NCBI GenBank assembly: GCA_009363875.1
Contig: CM018680.1
Span: 69,579,139 to 69,643,138, forward strand
Origin: Mikania micrantha
Taxonomy: Eukaryota; Streptophyta; Magnoliopsida; Asterales; Asteraceae
Direction of reading: 5' to 3'
DNA: 64,000 nucleotides
Part shown: one piece after another, positions 11,461 to 21,940 of the stretch
Position numbering within the stretch: the stretch's first letter is position 1
Layout: the number at the start of each line of letters is the position of its first letter
Notes under the pieces: generated by a model
The model's database searches: none
What the model saw: the letters and a program-made list of their open reading frames with translations, nothing else
What the model was told of the DNA's origin: nothing
Position numbers and translations under genes: made by a program

Positions 11461-14118
11461 CTGGCAAATTAATTACGAAAGATTACATTTAAACACTTGC
11501 AAGAATATTTAAAGAAACTTTATGTTTTACACACACACACATATGTGTATATATATATATATATAAATATATATATAAGGCTTGGAATCTTTCATAACTC
11601 AGTGTTATTCTAGAAACCCAAATAACTCTGCCAAGAACAATCTAAATCTTTGATTTTTTTAACATCATTGTAACACATGTAAAACACTTTCTTCTTTTAT
11701 GTGTTTGTATAAATTTATCACCATTTAATACTTAACATCTTTGTAAGTTTTTGGGTTATAATACAACAGTTTAGACCTAAAACTTTCAATGATGTTAACT
11801 CTTAAACGGTGATAACATTACACATACATATAAAAGAAGAAAATGTTCTACATTTGTTACAATGCTATTCCAAAAATAAATCAAAGATTTTGATTGAACA
11901 GTAGCTATATTTTATCAATGTAAGTGTGCCCTACATTAATTAAATTAATTAAAAAACAAGAAAAAAACCTACACATTTAGATTTACTTTAATGTCGGCTC
12001 CAAAGTAATAAGATACAGTTATTCGGTTAACGCAAAAAGAAAGAGCTAATTTTTGATCATAAATATATATATAGGGAAAAGATAAAATGAAAACCACATC
12101 TCAATGAGAAAACCGCGAAAACCATGCAAAAATCACGTAAAAAGAACGTATTTTTTTTGAATTTTTTTACATGTTTATAACACTATTGGGCACATTTTTA
12201 TAAAAAAAACCATAAAAAGCGCCGACCAAATATTTTTTAAAAAAATATTTTATAAAACCACGTAAAACCTACGTAACAAAACGTAAAAAAAAAATTTTTA
12301 CGTTTTGTTACGTAGGTTTTACCTGGGTTTATAAAAAAAAAATTTTAAATATTTGGTTGGCGCTTTTTTGGTTTTTTCTTTATAAAAATGTGTCCAATAG
12401 TGTTATAAACATGTAAAAAAATTCAAAAAAAATACGTTCTTTTTACGTGATTTTTGCATGGTTTTCGCGGTTTTCTCATTGAGATGTGGTTTTCAAAATA
12501 ACCATACCTTATATATATGTGTATATATGTGTATATATATAGGGGATGGTTCCATTGTTAACTCTCCCTTATAGCGTTAACCCGTTAAACTTGGCAAAAA
12601 ATGCCTGAATCTTTGAAAAAAAAATTCATGGCCTTTATTATACATAAATAGGAGGGTTTCTTTTTTGTGTTTTTGCTAATTAATCACCGTTTAGAATTTA
12701 AATCAAGTGTAAGTAAGTGTAAGTTTGCGTTACACTGCTTACATCAGATAGTGTAACTCAAACTTACAATTGTTTTAAATTCTAAATTCTGATGAATTAG
12801 CAAAAACATAAAAAAGAAACCCCATATTTATGTATAATAAAGACCATGAAAAAAAATCAAAGATTCGAGCATTTTTTTGCCAAGGTTAACAGATCAAGGG
12901 GGTCTTAGAGCATGTGCGGGAGGTGCGACCGCACATGGCCCAATTTTTTAGGGTGCCCTATATTTTAAAAAAATTGTATATATTATATATATTTTAATTT
13001 ATTTTACAACAAAAAAATATAACAATTATATTTTAATTATATATATTTAAAATATTTGAAGCAAGTCGATTGTTTTTCAAATGCATCAATTGCATATTGA
13101 ATCTTGTTGACTAATCCGGTTACAATTGTAACGGATTAACGCTATAAGGGAGGGTTAACATTTTGATCTCTCCCTATATATGCATATGTATATGTATATG
13201 TATGTTGTTTATGTTAACTTGTAACTCATTACCTCAGAAACTTTATCTCCACCGTTCCATCCACCAATCTTTTTATAATTGTGTGTTAACCCTTGATATT
13301 GTGTGGTGAACATTAGAGAGTATATGAGATCACCATGATCAACAGTTATCTTCTTCAAATGATGTTTCCTCTCAAGTTTGAATGACCAAATATTTTGTGA
13401 GCCTCCCGGATCACTTCTTCCCCATGTTCCGATCCTCATGTTCTCCTCATGGGCTTTCACATAGACGCCAATCCCATCAATATAATCACCAGCAATGCCA
13501 TAAAATCCGACTAGTGACCCTTTGTCCCATGGTATGGAGAACACATGAGCATCAGATGCTCTACCAAAAGGTCCATGAGTCCACTTGTTTGTTTCAAAAG
13601 ATAGTGAGGAAATGATCGTATGACCACCTCGAGTACCAACGCTTCCTTTAATTCCAATTATTTCCTCGTCGATTTCAAATGTAACCTGATAACAAGAATA
13701 TTATAATGTTTGAAAAAGATTATAAATATGTATGTGCATGCGCGTATAGAATTATCAAGTATATATGGTAAGTTAATATATATATGGGAAGGATAAATTT
13801 AAAACTCACTTTAGTTGAGAAAAGCCGGTGTATTTTTTTTTCATTTTTTATGATTGGATATGTAATATATATGTTATTATAAGAAATAATAAATAATAAA
13901 ATTATGTGAGTTTGTTGCACATATGTTACATATTTGGTTTTTACTTTTTCACAATGTAATAACATCATTCTGTATCATATGTGTAACAAATGCTTATATA
14001 TATTTTTATTTTTTCATGATTACATCTACGGTATATCCAAACACAAAAAATGAAATTTCTTTTGAAAGATATTTCAGGTTTTCTCAACTCAAGTGTGCTT
14101 TAAATTTATCCTTCCCTA

Positions 14119-14158
<40 letters not shown>

Positions 14159-17087
14159 ATCCGCATCCTACATCAATAATTTTGCCAAAATCTTAGTTTT
14201 ACATGTACAAGAATTGTAAGTTTTTGACAAAAACAGTTACAGTGTTGTAAATCAAAAACTTACAACGATGATATCTCTTAAACGGTTATGAATTTTCACA
14301 AACTCATAAAAGAACATAGTGTTCTAATTGTGTTAAAATGATGTTCAAAAAAAAAATTTAAGATTCGGCTTCATTTTGGCAAAGTTATTGGGATATCGCT
14401 TAAAGAATGGGTTATTATTTGAACACTTCCCTATATATATATGAAACAATAACCTAAAATATGTGTTACTAAAATAAGAAGTTTTCTGAAAAATAAAATA
14501 TAATATAATTGTTTACTTCTAATATGGAAAACATAAAAAATAAATAACAAATTTATTTAATATACAAAAAAATAACAAAAAAACATGAATAAGTTAAAAT
14601 GGATAAAAATATATATAACACAATGACTTGAATGTAAAAAACAATGATGAGTGTATTACAAAATGATAAGAACGTAAAACAAAATGATGAGTATATTACA
14701 TAATGACCTAAATGTAAAACACAATAACGAGTATATTACACAATGACGAGTGTATTACACAATGACCATAACGTAAAACACAATAATGAATATATTACAA
14801 AATAATAAAGACATATTACAACATGATATAAAAATAAAAAACAATAATAAAGACATGTTACTGACCTGAAATATTAAATATAATCAATAAAATACCCTTT
14901 TATAGTAAAATATAGAAATGACACTTTTCAACCTCACAAAGTCACAATCCTTCTCGCACTTGTCACCAATCTAATCATTTTTATTAGAACCTAAACCTAC
15001 ACACACTAGCATAGAAACTAGGGCTGTCATAACGGGTCAGACACGACCCGTTAAGACACGAAACACGAACCGGTAAGACACGAACACGACACGAATTCTT
15101 ATCGTGTCTGTTTTTTCAAACACGAACACGACCCGTTAAGGAACCTGTTAACAATTAACATGATAAATGACCTGTTAAAGAACCTGTTAAAACCCGTTAA
15201 AGAACATGTTAAGGAACCTGTTAAAGAATTAGGGTTAGACAATTAGAAATATTTTGAAGCTAATTGGTTACACATATGGCCATATATTTTATTATATTAT
15301 TTATTTTAAATTTTAAACATGTTTTAACAGGTCTTAACGGGTCTTAACATGTCCTAAATGATCTTAACAGGTCTTAACAGATCTTAACAGGTCTTAACGG
15401 GTCATAGCGGGTTTTACCTGTTTAGATACGAAAAATAAACAGGTCTTAACGTGTCGACCTGTTTTAGACACGAAACATGTTAAGGGTAAACACGAAACAT
15501 GTTAAAGTCGTGTCGTGTCGTGTCGTGTTATCGTGTTCGTGTTTGAAATTGCCAGCCCTAATAGAAACCAAGTATTACACGGGTTGAATTATAAAAAATA
15601 CAATCCATTATCATAAAATAATAATTTAATATTTAATAATTATAAAATTAGATTTAGTAGTAGATATAGTTGAATTACTATTGTTGTTTATTAAATTTTA
15701 ATAAATTAGTAAATTATTGGAATAAGAAAAATTAGATTTTTTAGTATTTAACTATATAGTCTAATTACTAAAAACATTTTCAGATGTAACCAGAACACGA
15801 CACGTGTCTTCTAAAATACTCTATTATAGTAGGTTGATATATATATTTGAATCACCTCAGAAACTGTTTGTCCACCGTTCCAACCACCAACTTTGTTAGA
15901 AGTGTGAAAAATATCTCCACATTTAGTGGTAAACATGAGAGAGTATATCACATCATCACCATGGTCAATGGTTATCTTGTGCAGCTTATGACCTTGCTCA
16001 AGCTCAAAGGACCAGTTGTTGTGAGGACCTTCACCTTGTTTTCCCCAAATTCCTACTCGAATGAATCCGGTTACTTTGCTATTAACCTTGAATTAAACAT
16101 ATAGATATTATAGATTATTTGATGTTAATCATAGACGTAGAATTTAAATTTTGTGTTGGTGCTAATCTTTTTTTTGAAACTTACTTGAAGCTCCAATGCC
16201 TTTTCGAGTTTCTCCACAATCCAGGCCATTGTTGGCCGCTCATCATGCTTTTTTTTCAAGCATTGATATGCAACCATGGTGAAAACTTTCAATGATTCCA
16301 CCTTCATTTCCTTCTTGATACCATGAAAGATTATCTCGTCTAACATGTTTTGTTCCAAAGATCGCTGCGCGAGTGAAGCAAGAAGCCGGTGATCAACTTG
16401 ACGTGTTTTAACAACTGCAGGCCTTCCACACAATATTTCAAACAACATCACCCCAAAAGAATACACATCGGATTTCTTGGTTAGAATGCCCGTTTCTACA
16501 TATTCGGGATCAATGTAGCCAATGGTGCCACAAGCATTAGTCGCAAGAAATGTGAACTCGACGTTAGAAGGCCCTATTTTTGACAATCCAAAATCAGATA
16601 TTTTTGCTACCCAATTTTCATCTAGGAGAATGTTTGAGCTCTTTATATCGCGATGCAACACCCTGTGTTGATGTGCCACATCGTCATGAAGGTAACTAAA
16701 ACCACGAGCTGCACCAAGGCTTATTTTGAGGCGTTGCAGCCATGACAACTTGTCGTCGGTTAGATGTTTGTCAAGGCTTCCATGTTTTGCATACTCATAA
16801 ACAAGGATATTTTCACTACTTTCTTTACAGAAACCAACAAGAGAGATGAGGTTTTTGTGCTTATAACATGAAAGCATTTGAATTTCCGTCAAAAACTCAC
16901 GGTCTCCTTGTCCGTGTTTACGATCTAACCGCTTTACAGCAACAGGTTTCTGTTCGCCCGATGCAGCAAGTTTGCCTTTATAAACCTGCCCAAATCCACC
17001 AGATGCAATGAAATTTTCATCACTAAAGTTGCTGGTAGCAAGCTTTATCTCTTCAAGTGGAATTTTTAAGTGTTCAACTCTTTCCAT
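11200..17087 (-). CDS. Kinase-jacalin fusion protein, about 615 aa, four coding exons
   Basis: Minus-strand gene with coding exons 17087-16185, 16086-15856, 13685-13233 and 11460-11200. Every intron is phase 0 with GT...AG ends, and the joined frame has no stop before TGA at 11200-11202. Residues 1-301 form a Ser/Thr kinase of the receptor-like kinase family; residues about 302-462 and 463-615 are two jacalin-related lectin domains. There is no signal peptide or transmembrane helix, so a cytoplasmic receptor-like kinase is expected. By family knowledge the kinase phosphorylates Ser/Thr and jacalin domains bind mannose- or galactose-type glycans; the inferred role is glycan or damage sensing coupled to phosphorylation, as in plant immunity. 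Introns carry six or more MITEs that spare the exons. Its promoter/5'UTR recurs near 45775 and 54660. The splice model is my reading, without transcript support. Confidence 0.82.
11590..11910. mobile_element. foldback MITE in intron, inserted next to (TA)n
   Basis: Two arms are inverted copies: AATCTTTGATTT...TAACATC (11646-11750) pairs with GATGTTAAC...AAATCAAAGATT (11790-11890). A (TA)n run precedes it at 11550-11577. The right end is not clear, so the limits are approximate. Confidence 0.55.
12074..12508. mobile_element. 435-bp near-perfect palindromic element in the last intron
   Basis: Both arms (about 215 bases each) are almost exact inverse complements with practically no loop; the centre is around 12292. 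Ends read GGGAAAAGATAAAATG and its counterpart, set directly in TATATA runs. A second copy lies at 41415-41855. It would fold into one long hairpin in the kinase-jacalin pre-mRNA. Confidence 0.85.
12542..13174. mobile_element. foldback element inserted in (TA)n, same intron
   Basis: Ends GGGGATGGTTCC... and ...GATCTCTCCC flanked by TATATA. The arms pair over TTAACTCTCCCTTATAGCGTTAA / TTAACGCTATAAGGGAGGGTTAA (split here by position 12559 and 13135) and again over the AATCTTTGA / TCAAAGATT regions (12608, 12858). A different sequence near 12905-12960 (a GTGCGGGAGGTGCGACCGCAC palindrome-like word) seems to be a secondary insertion. Confidence 0.7.
13233..13685 (-). CDS. exon: second half of jacalin 1 and first half of jacalin 2 (151 codons)
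   Basis: Encodes VTFEIDEEIIGIKG, GGHTIISSLSF, THGPFG and the glycan-site loop GDYIDGIGVYV of domain 1. It then encodes the start of domain 2 (ENMRIGTWGRSDPGG, WSFKLERKHHLKKI, GGWNGGDKVSE). Acceptor ATCAG at 13686, donor GTAATG at 13232. The same split point within each jacalin domain (...VSE | V..F) shows the two domains arose by duplication of an exon pair. Confidence 0.85.
13786..14116. mobile_element. 331-bp MITE inserted in TATATA, intron between the two lectin exons
   Basis: Terminal inverted repeats of about 45 bases: GGGAAGGATAAATTTAAA at the left and TTTAAATTTATCCTTCCC at the right, with internal matches over the AGTTGAGAAAA / TTTTCTCAACT words. TATAT flanks the left end and TAACATATA the right. 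Confidence 0.8.
14157..14431. mobile_element. 275-bp MITE between two (TA)n runs, same intron
   Basis: Flanked by long TA runs at 14127-14156 and 14432-14442. Inverted segments TTTTGCCAAAATCTTAG (near 14181) and the counterpart ending TTTTGGCAAAGTTATTG (near 14375-14392) plus a GGGAAGTG-type right end. Internally it shares CTTAAACGGTTATGA-like words with the element at 11590, so the two are related. Confidence 0.65.
15019..15560. mobile_element. hAT-type MITE with 8-bp TSD ATAGAAAC
   Basis: Exact 8-bp duplication ATAGAAAC at 15011-15018 and 15561-15568. Ends TAGGGCTGTCA and TGCCAGCCCTA are inverted repeats. The interior is a degenerate array of AACGGGTC/ACACGAAC-type words. It sits in the intron between the two lectin exons. 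Confidence 0.88.
15856..16086 (-). CDS. exon: first half of jacalin domain 1 (77 codons)
   Basis: Follows acceptor TTCAAG and encodes 77 residues from VNSKVTGFIRVGIWG to GGWNGGQTVSE, with the jacalin core WSFELEQGHKLHKI and DHGDDVIYSLMF. Ends with donor GTGATT at 15855. Phase 0 on both sides. Confidence 0.85.
16185..17087 (-). CDS. exon: protein kinase domain (residues 1-301)
   Basis: Starts at ATG 17087-17085 (MERVEHLKIPLEEIKLAT); an in-frame TGA lies 21 bases upstream, just inside the exon. Kinase landmarks: glycine loop IASGGFGQV, VAVKRL with the catalytic Lys, Glu in FLTEIQML, HRDIKSSNILL, DFGLSKIG, GTIGYIDPEY and DVYSFGVMLFEILCGRP. All catalytic residues (Lys, Glu, HRD Asp, DFG Asp) are present. 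The first Gly of the G-x-G-x-x-G loop is Ala. The activation segment resembles FERONIA/CrRLK1L-type kinases. The exon ends at a codon boundary in LELQ with donor GTAAGT (16184). Confidence 0.88.
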
Positions 17088-17236
17088 GTATAGAATCAAA
17101 CTCGTTCAGAGGTCACTGCAAAAATATATATAATAATACGTTCTAAGTTCAAACACATGATGACTAGATGAAGGGATATAAATCAAATTTCTGCCTGATT
17201 GTTTGAGGGGCCAATTAATTATTTAAACATCAATGA

Positions 17237-17505
17237 TGTCTTGTCCTAGTGGTAAAATGGAGGTATGTGGGAAGTGATAGGATACCCATGTCCTGGGTTC
17301 GATTCTTGATCCCACCCGGTTTTACCGGCCTTCCACTGTCGTGCCTTTGGACGGGTGCTTGGGTCGGGTTTTCTCTGGGAATTGGTGGGCTGGTGGGCTA
17401 GGGGCTCCGTCCGTCTGGACTAGTGGCCAGCTTGGGATCCTTTAGCCATTGGAGGCCGCGTACAAAGTATCCGAAAGTTGATTAGTTGACCGTTTAAAAA
17501 AACTT
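17237..17505 (+). mobile_element. tRNA-derived SINE in the 5'UTR intron
   Basis: Head with a box-A-like TGTCCTAGTGGTAAAATGG (17239) and box-B-like GGGTTCGATTC (17296-17306), 50-60 bases apart as in RNA polymerase III promoters. A ~170-base body and an A-rich end (TTTAAAAAAAC near 17490) follow. Target duplication not defined. Confidence 0.65.
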
Positions 17506-17723
17506 AATTAAGCATATATCGATCTAATGTATATCCTTTATTACAAGTTAATTTGAATCAGTTTAAACAATAATTATTTATAATAAATTAATGTAGTTAT
17601 TATATGATTTAAATTCAGAAACACAGAAAGATTTAAGTTCATATAAATAAAGAACACACTTCTACAAGCCATAGAGAGTACATGCATGCACAAACATTGC
17701 AAAACAAATGAGTGAAATCATAC

Positions 17724-17990
17724 CTCAGTTGCATGGATGGATGATTTAGTTGCTAGATCTCATGATCAAGTGTGATGCTGTGTTGATGATGGGAATTGAA
17801 TTAGGATAACAATCGTTTGGTCTACTTTTAATCAATAAGTGACTTGCAATGTGAGAGAGAGAGGGGTATAAAGATCCACTTCTCTTCTTTATTCTTGATG
17901 CTTCAATAAGTTTTTTTTTTTTTTGTCGTACGTGACCCTTTAATGGTACGTACAATTTCCAACCTTGTGGAGCCACTAAATTAAATGTAT
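17724..17990 (-). promoter_or_regulatory. 5'UTR exon and proximal promoter of the kinase-jacalin gene
   Basis: A 5'UTR exon ends at 17724 (CAACTGAG) with donor GTATGA; the 608-bp intron 17723-17116 ends TTTTTGCAG before 17115. The leader holds a short upstream ORF (ATG at 17763-17761, MRSSN, TAA at 17748-17746). I see no canonical minus-strand TATA box; a CT-rich stretch lies at 17855-17885. The segment from about 17730 to 17860 recurs near 45775-45895 and 54660-54775. Confidence 0.55.
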
Positions 17991-18639
17991 ATTAATCTTG
18001 ATTCATCATTGGGCAGGCTCTCATAGCCTAAGACAAATACAAAAATCATGACTCTTTTTGTAAATATGTTTTTGCTTACAATAAAAAATTATGGTTTGTA
18101 TATTATATAAAGAATTTCATAAAGTATAATGCTTAGTTAATTGTGATTTTTTTAAAACCTCTTTCTTTTTGTTAACCAGCTTTCATACATTATCACCTAC
18201 TAGAAACTTGTCTAAATCTATCATTGGTAACATAAGTATTTATTTTAACACAAACCAAAGATAAAACAAAAACAAAAGAGGTAATTATTTGAAAAAAGAG
18301 AACACATAAACACACTCTTTTTTTAGATTATGAAAAAGTTTTTTGTTTTCATACATAAAACGACAAAACAAAAAACTTGAACAGTTAAAACAAATAACCT
18401 ATAAGGTCGGGGCCTCAAAAATTTAGAAGCCCTAGACGCTAGCCTATTTTTTTTAATAATAAGAGCCGGCTACGATCATTTGCATTAGTATACAATTTCT
18501 ATTGTATGATGTCCAATTATTTGGTTCCTCTTCCCCATGATCATGATCATGAACACACAAAAGATGGCCTCACTACTCAAAATGAATTATTGTCAAATAA
18601 TATACAATTCTTATATGGTGTTGGTTTATAATAAACTTT
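17991..18639. other. intergenic, nothing recognised
   Basis: AT-rich, no ORF, repeat or RNA that I can support. Confidence 0.5.
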
Positions 18640-19527
18640 TGTTGGATCGGGTTGTTTAATCTAAACAATACTTCACAAGTATTTCTTTCTTTCAATCTAA
18701 CATATGCGGAATGTCTGCTAGAAGGTTATCTCAAACACTCAATAGTAAACTAATAATCTTTGAATAATCAGTAAGAACACAAGAACAGATTCAAGCTCAA
18801 AGATATATTTCTCTCAAAGTATTGCAAGTTACAAGCAGACAAGCAAGCACCCTTAAACAAATTACAATGAGAGGTTATATAGCCAAGGCTACAACCGTAT
18901 ACTTGTAGGAATACAAGTTGGGTATACTAGACAATACATAAAGTAAAGCTTATTCTAGTATGTAAAGTGTCTTAACAGGCTAAGACACTTAATTACAATC
19001 ATTACAAATATAGACATTGACTTTACAAAAGACTAGCTAAATACAAAAGGCATTTAATGCTGTTGATCTTCAAGGCTTCAGATGATCTTTTGCATTTAAT
19101 GCAACTGAGAAGAAGTAAGGTGTAGTGTCTGACTCTCGGTATGTTATCTTTGTTGTTCTCAGACCAGCATGTCTGTTGTCAGCACCCTTTTGTACTATAA
19201 AAGTAATCAACTACAGTCTTTGTCAGAGGATTATCCACGGAAGTCTTTGTCTTTGTCTTCGGAGGTTGCAAAGGAGAATCTTCGGAAGCCTTTGATTCTT
19301 CAGAAGCTTTATTGTCTTTGGAAGCTCTGAAGCTTTATTCTTTGTTAAGTGTTGGCCTTCCGAAGTACTTTGTCTTGTACAGCCTTCAGTAGGAGTGAGT
19401 TACCCTTCGAAAGCAATGTTGATTCCGAAGAGTAACTCCTTCCTTCCGAAGGATGTTTGTCTTTGTAGTGTCTGGTACTTAGACAAAATTGAAGTTTGGT
19501 GAGCATCAGCCTTTATTAGTCTTTACA
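18640..19527 (-). repeat. solo LTR of the copia family, inverted, with TSD ACTTT
   Basis: 888 bp from TGTTGGATCGGG to AGTCTTTACA, the inverse complement of the LTR at 6826-7715. Perfect 5-bp duplication ACTTT at 18635-18639 and 19528-19532. No internal retrotransposon sequence remains, so it is the product of LTR-LTR recombination after insertion. Confidence 0.92.
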
Positions 19528-20393
19528 ACTTTTATATGTAATAATGATTTATGTTGGTTATATGCTAGTGTAGAGGTCAGAGGTGCGTAAATCGAGTTTT
19601 TTCTGGAACCGGTTCCGGTTCAAGTCAACAAAGTCAAGACCAGGTTCCAGTTCTGGTTTCGACCGGTTCTAACCGGCTTTTGACCAGTTCCGGTTCTAGT
19701 TCGGGTTTTGGCCGGGTACAGGTGGAACCAATTCTGGTTTCGGTTTTGATTTGTCTGAAAAATCGGACCCGTTCGTACCCACCGGTTCGGGTATGACCGG
19801 TTCCATTTTTTTGCCCATATCTATCCTATTGTATACAAAGATATTAATTTGTAAAAAGACTGAGAATAATTTTTAGTTACTTATAACTAAAGCGGCTTAA
19901 ACAGACTTCGATTGAGCTCATTCTAATGGTGTTGGAAACAGCTCAACAAATCGTAAACACTAAATCCTAAAGATAAATTCTAAAAACAATAAAGAACAGG
20001 AAAGACACAATGACAAACAACAAGACACGATGATCTGAAAACATAAATTCTAAAACCTAAACCATAAAATCTAAACCAAAAAAACTATACCCTAAAGCTA
20101 AAACCTAAAGTTAGACCCTAAATCATAAAGTCTAAAATTAAAACTATAAAATTAAACTATAAAGCATAATGACAAGCAAAAAAAACATATTAACTATTAA
20201 ATAGACATGACGGGCTGAAAAACATAAATATAAAAACCAAAAAGCGTATATCTTAGGATCTAAATTTTAAAAGCCAAACTATAAAGATAAACCTTAACAC
20301 ACAATAACAAGCAATATAGAAGTAATGATAATGAGTAAGAAAGAGATAATGATGACGATTAGAAAAACATTTGAGGTGAAAACCCAAATTTTA
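19528..20393. other. intergenic: CCGGTT-rich remnant and CTAAA-rich stretch
   Basis: 19590-19810 is dense in GGTTCCGG/ACCGGTT words, like the inside of a hAT-type MITE, with TGGGCAAAAA-like ends but no secure target duplication. 19950-20290 is dominated by degenerate CCTAAA/TCTAAA words. No gene. Confidence 0.45.
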
Positions 20394-20786
20394 CAGTAAA
20401 TTACACTTTTTGTCATTTATGTTTACACAATATTTCAGAAATAATCCTTTATATATGTTTCAAAATGACAAAATCAGTCATTTATGTTTTCAAATGTTGC
20501 AAACTCGATCCTTTCTCCGTTAACTCCGTTAAATACTAATAGAATAAATGACCATATCTTAAAATTTATGTAAACATAAATGACAAAAAGTGAAATTTAC
20601 TCAATTACTTGTATGTTTTTTTTGACATTTATGCCCTATTATGTTAGTACTTAACGGAATTAACGGAGAAATGATCGAGTTTGCAACATCTGAAAACTTT
20701 AAAGATTGATTTTGCCATTTTGAAACATAAAGGACTATTTCTGAAATTTTGTGTAAAATAATAAAGGACAAAAGTGCAATTTACTT
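20394..20786. mobile_element. 393-bp foldback MITE with 9-bp TSD CAAATTTTA
   Basis: Exact 9-bp duplication CAAATTTTA at 20385-20393 and 20787-20795. The arms are inverted copies (AGTAAATTACACTTTTTGTC / GACAAAAGTGCAATTTACT, then GAAATA..CCTTTAT, and AACTCGATC.. / ..GATCGAGTT). A 9-bp duplication points to the Mutator superfamily. Confidence 0.88.
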
Positions 20787-21587
20787 CAAATTTTATAACT
20801 TAAAATCTAAACCCTAAGGCCTAAGATCATAAAGTTTGACGAGCCACTTCCAACACTGTTATAACAAGTTCATTCGAATTCGTTTGAATTGGTAAATTTT
20901 TTTTTACTGAAATGTTTTGATAAAAAGGGTGTAAAATTAAACAGATCGTAAGATGTTATACGATCAGTATTTAATATATAGATAAGACCAACAAGTTTTT
21001 ATACTGCATGTTTTGTTTTATATATATTTTTTACATATCGTGTAATAATTAATAAGTATGCTTTGATAAATTTAAAGTTGTCTCGAGTATAATGGCTAGA
21101 ACAAGTTTTATGTATACAAGTTGTTTAGACTTGATAAAAACAGTAGTTTTTACCATTTAAAATATTATATTATGTGTTTTTAATAATAGTTGGTTTTACT
21201 GATTAAATTGTATATTATGTTATTTAATAATTATTAATTTTATATATTAAAACCTTAATAACATTGGATTTTGTTGATTAAAACATTAATTTATGTGATT
21301 TAACAATAGTAACTTTTACTAACTGATGTGATTTAAAAGTTAATTTTACTGATTATATTATATGATTTAACAACAGAAATTTTAATGATTAAAATATCGT
21401 ATTATATAGTTTGACAATAGTTGATAACACTGAATAACTTCTTATATTGTGTGATTTAGCAATAGTTGATTTACTTAATAAAATCTTATATTATGTAACA
21501 ATAATGAATTTTACTAATTAAAAAATTATCATTTAATATGCCGTGTCATACAATTGAAAAAAACGACAGACAACATGTTAAACAATG
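20787..21587. other. AT-rich intergenic with TTGATT-type imperfect repeats
   Basis: From 21120 to 21520 a loose ~60-base repeat recurs with words such as TTTAACAATAGTTGATTTTACTGATTAAA. No ORF. Lies directly left of the MULE. Confidence 0.4.
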
Positions 21588-21940
21588 GGAGCTGTTAGGG
21601 AGACACCAGGCCCGTTCCTTGAACACCATCTATACGGATCGTATAGGAATCTGACACCCGACATTCACATCACAGGTCTGACATGTTCGGAAGACGCCAA
21701 CCATACGACCCGTATATGCCTATACGGCCCGTATGGAATTAAATTTTGAAACGCGTGCCAATCATTTGGCTTCTTGGTTTGCGTATAAATTATTTGACGT
21801 GATGTTTGGATAAATACTCGATTTACGTGCAAATACCTACTATATATTGAACGTTGAAATTTAAGTTTTCTTTATTCAATCTATCACTCGTTAAATATTA
21901 CTTGTTTGTATTTCTTCAAAATCGTACTAAAGGTTTAAAA

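Noticed and set aside
17085..17099. Kinase start four codons upstream
   Set aside because: That codon is TTG; the first ATG after the in-frame stop is at 17087.
19950..20290. Interstitial telomere repeat (CCCTAAA)n
   Set aside because: The words are degenerate (CCTAAA, TCTAAA, ATAAA) with no run of exact CCCTAAA units.
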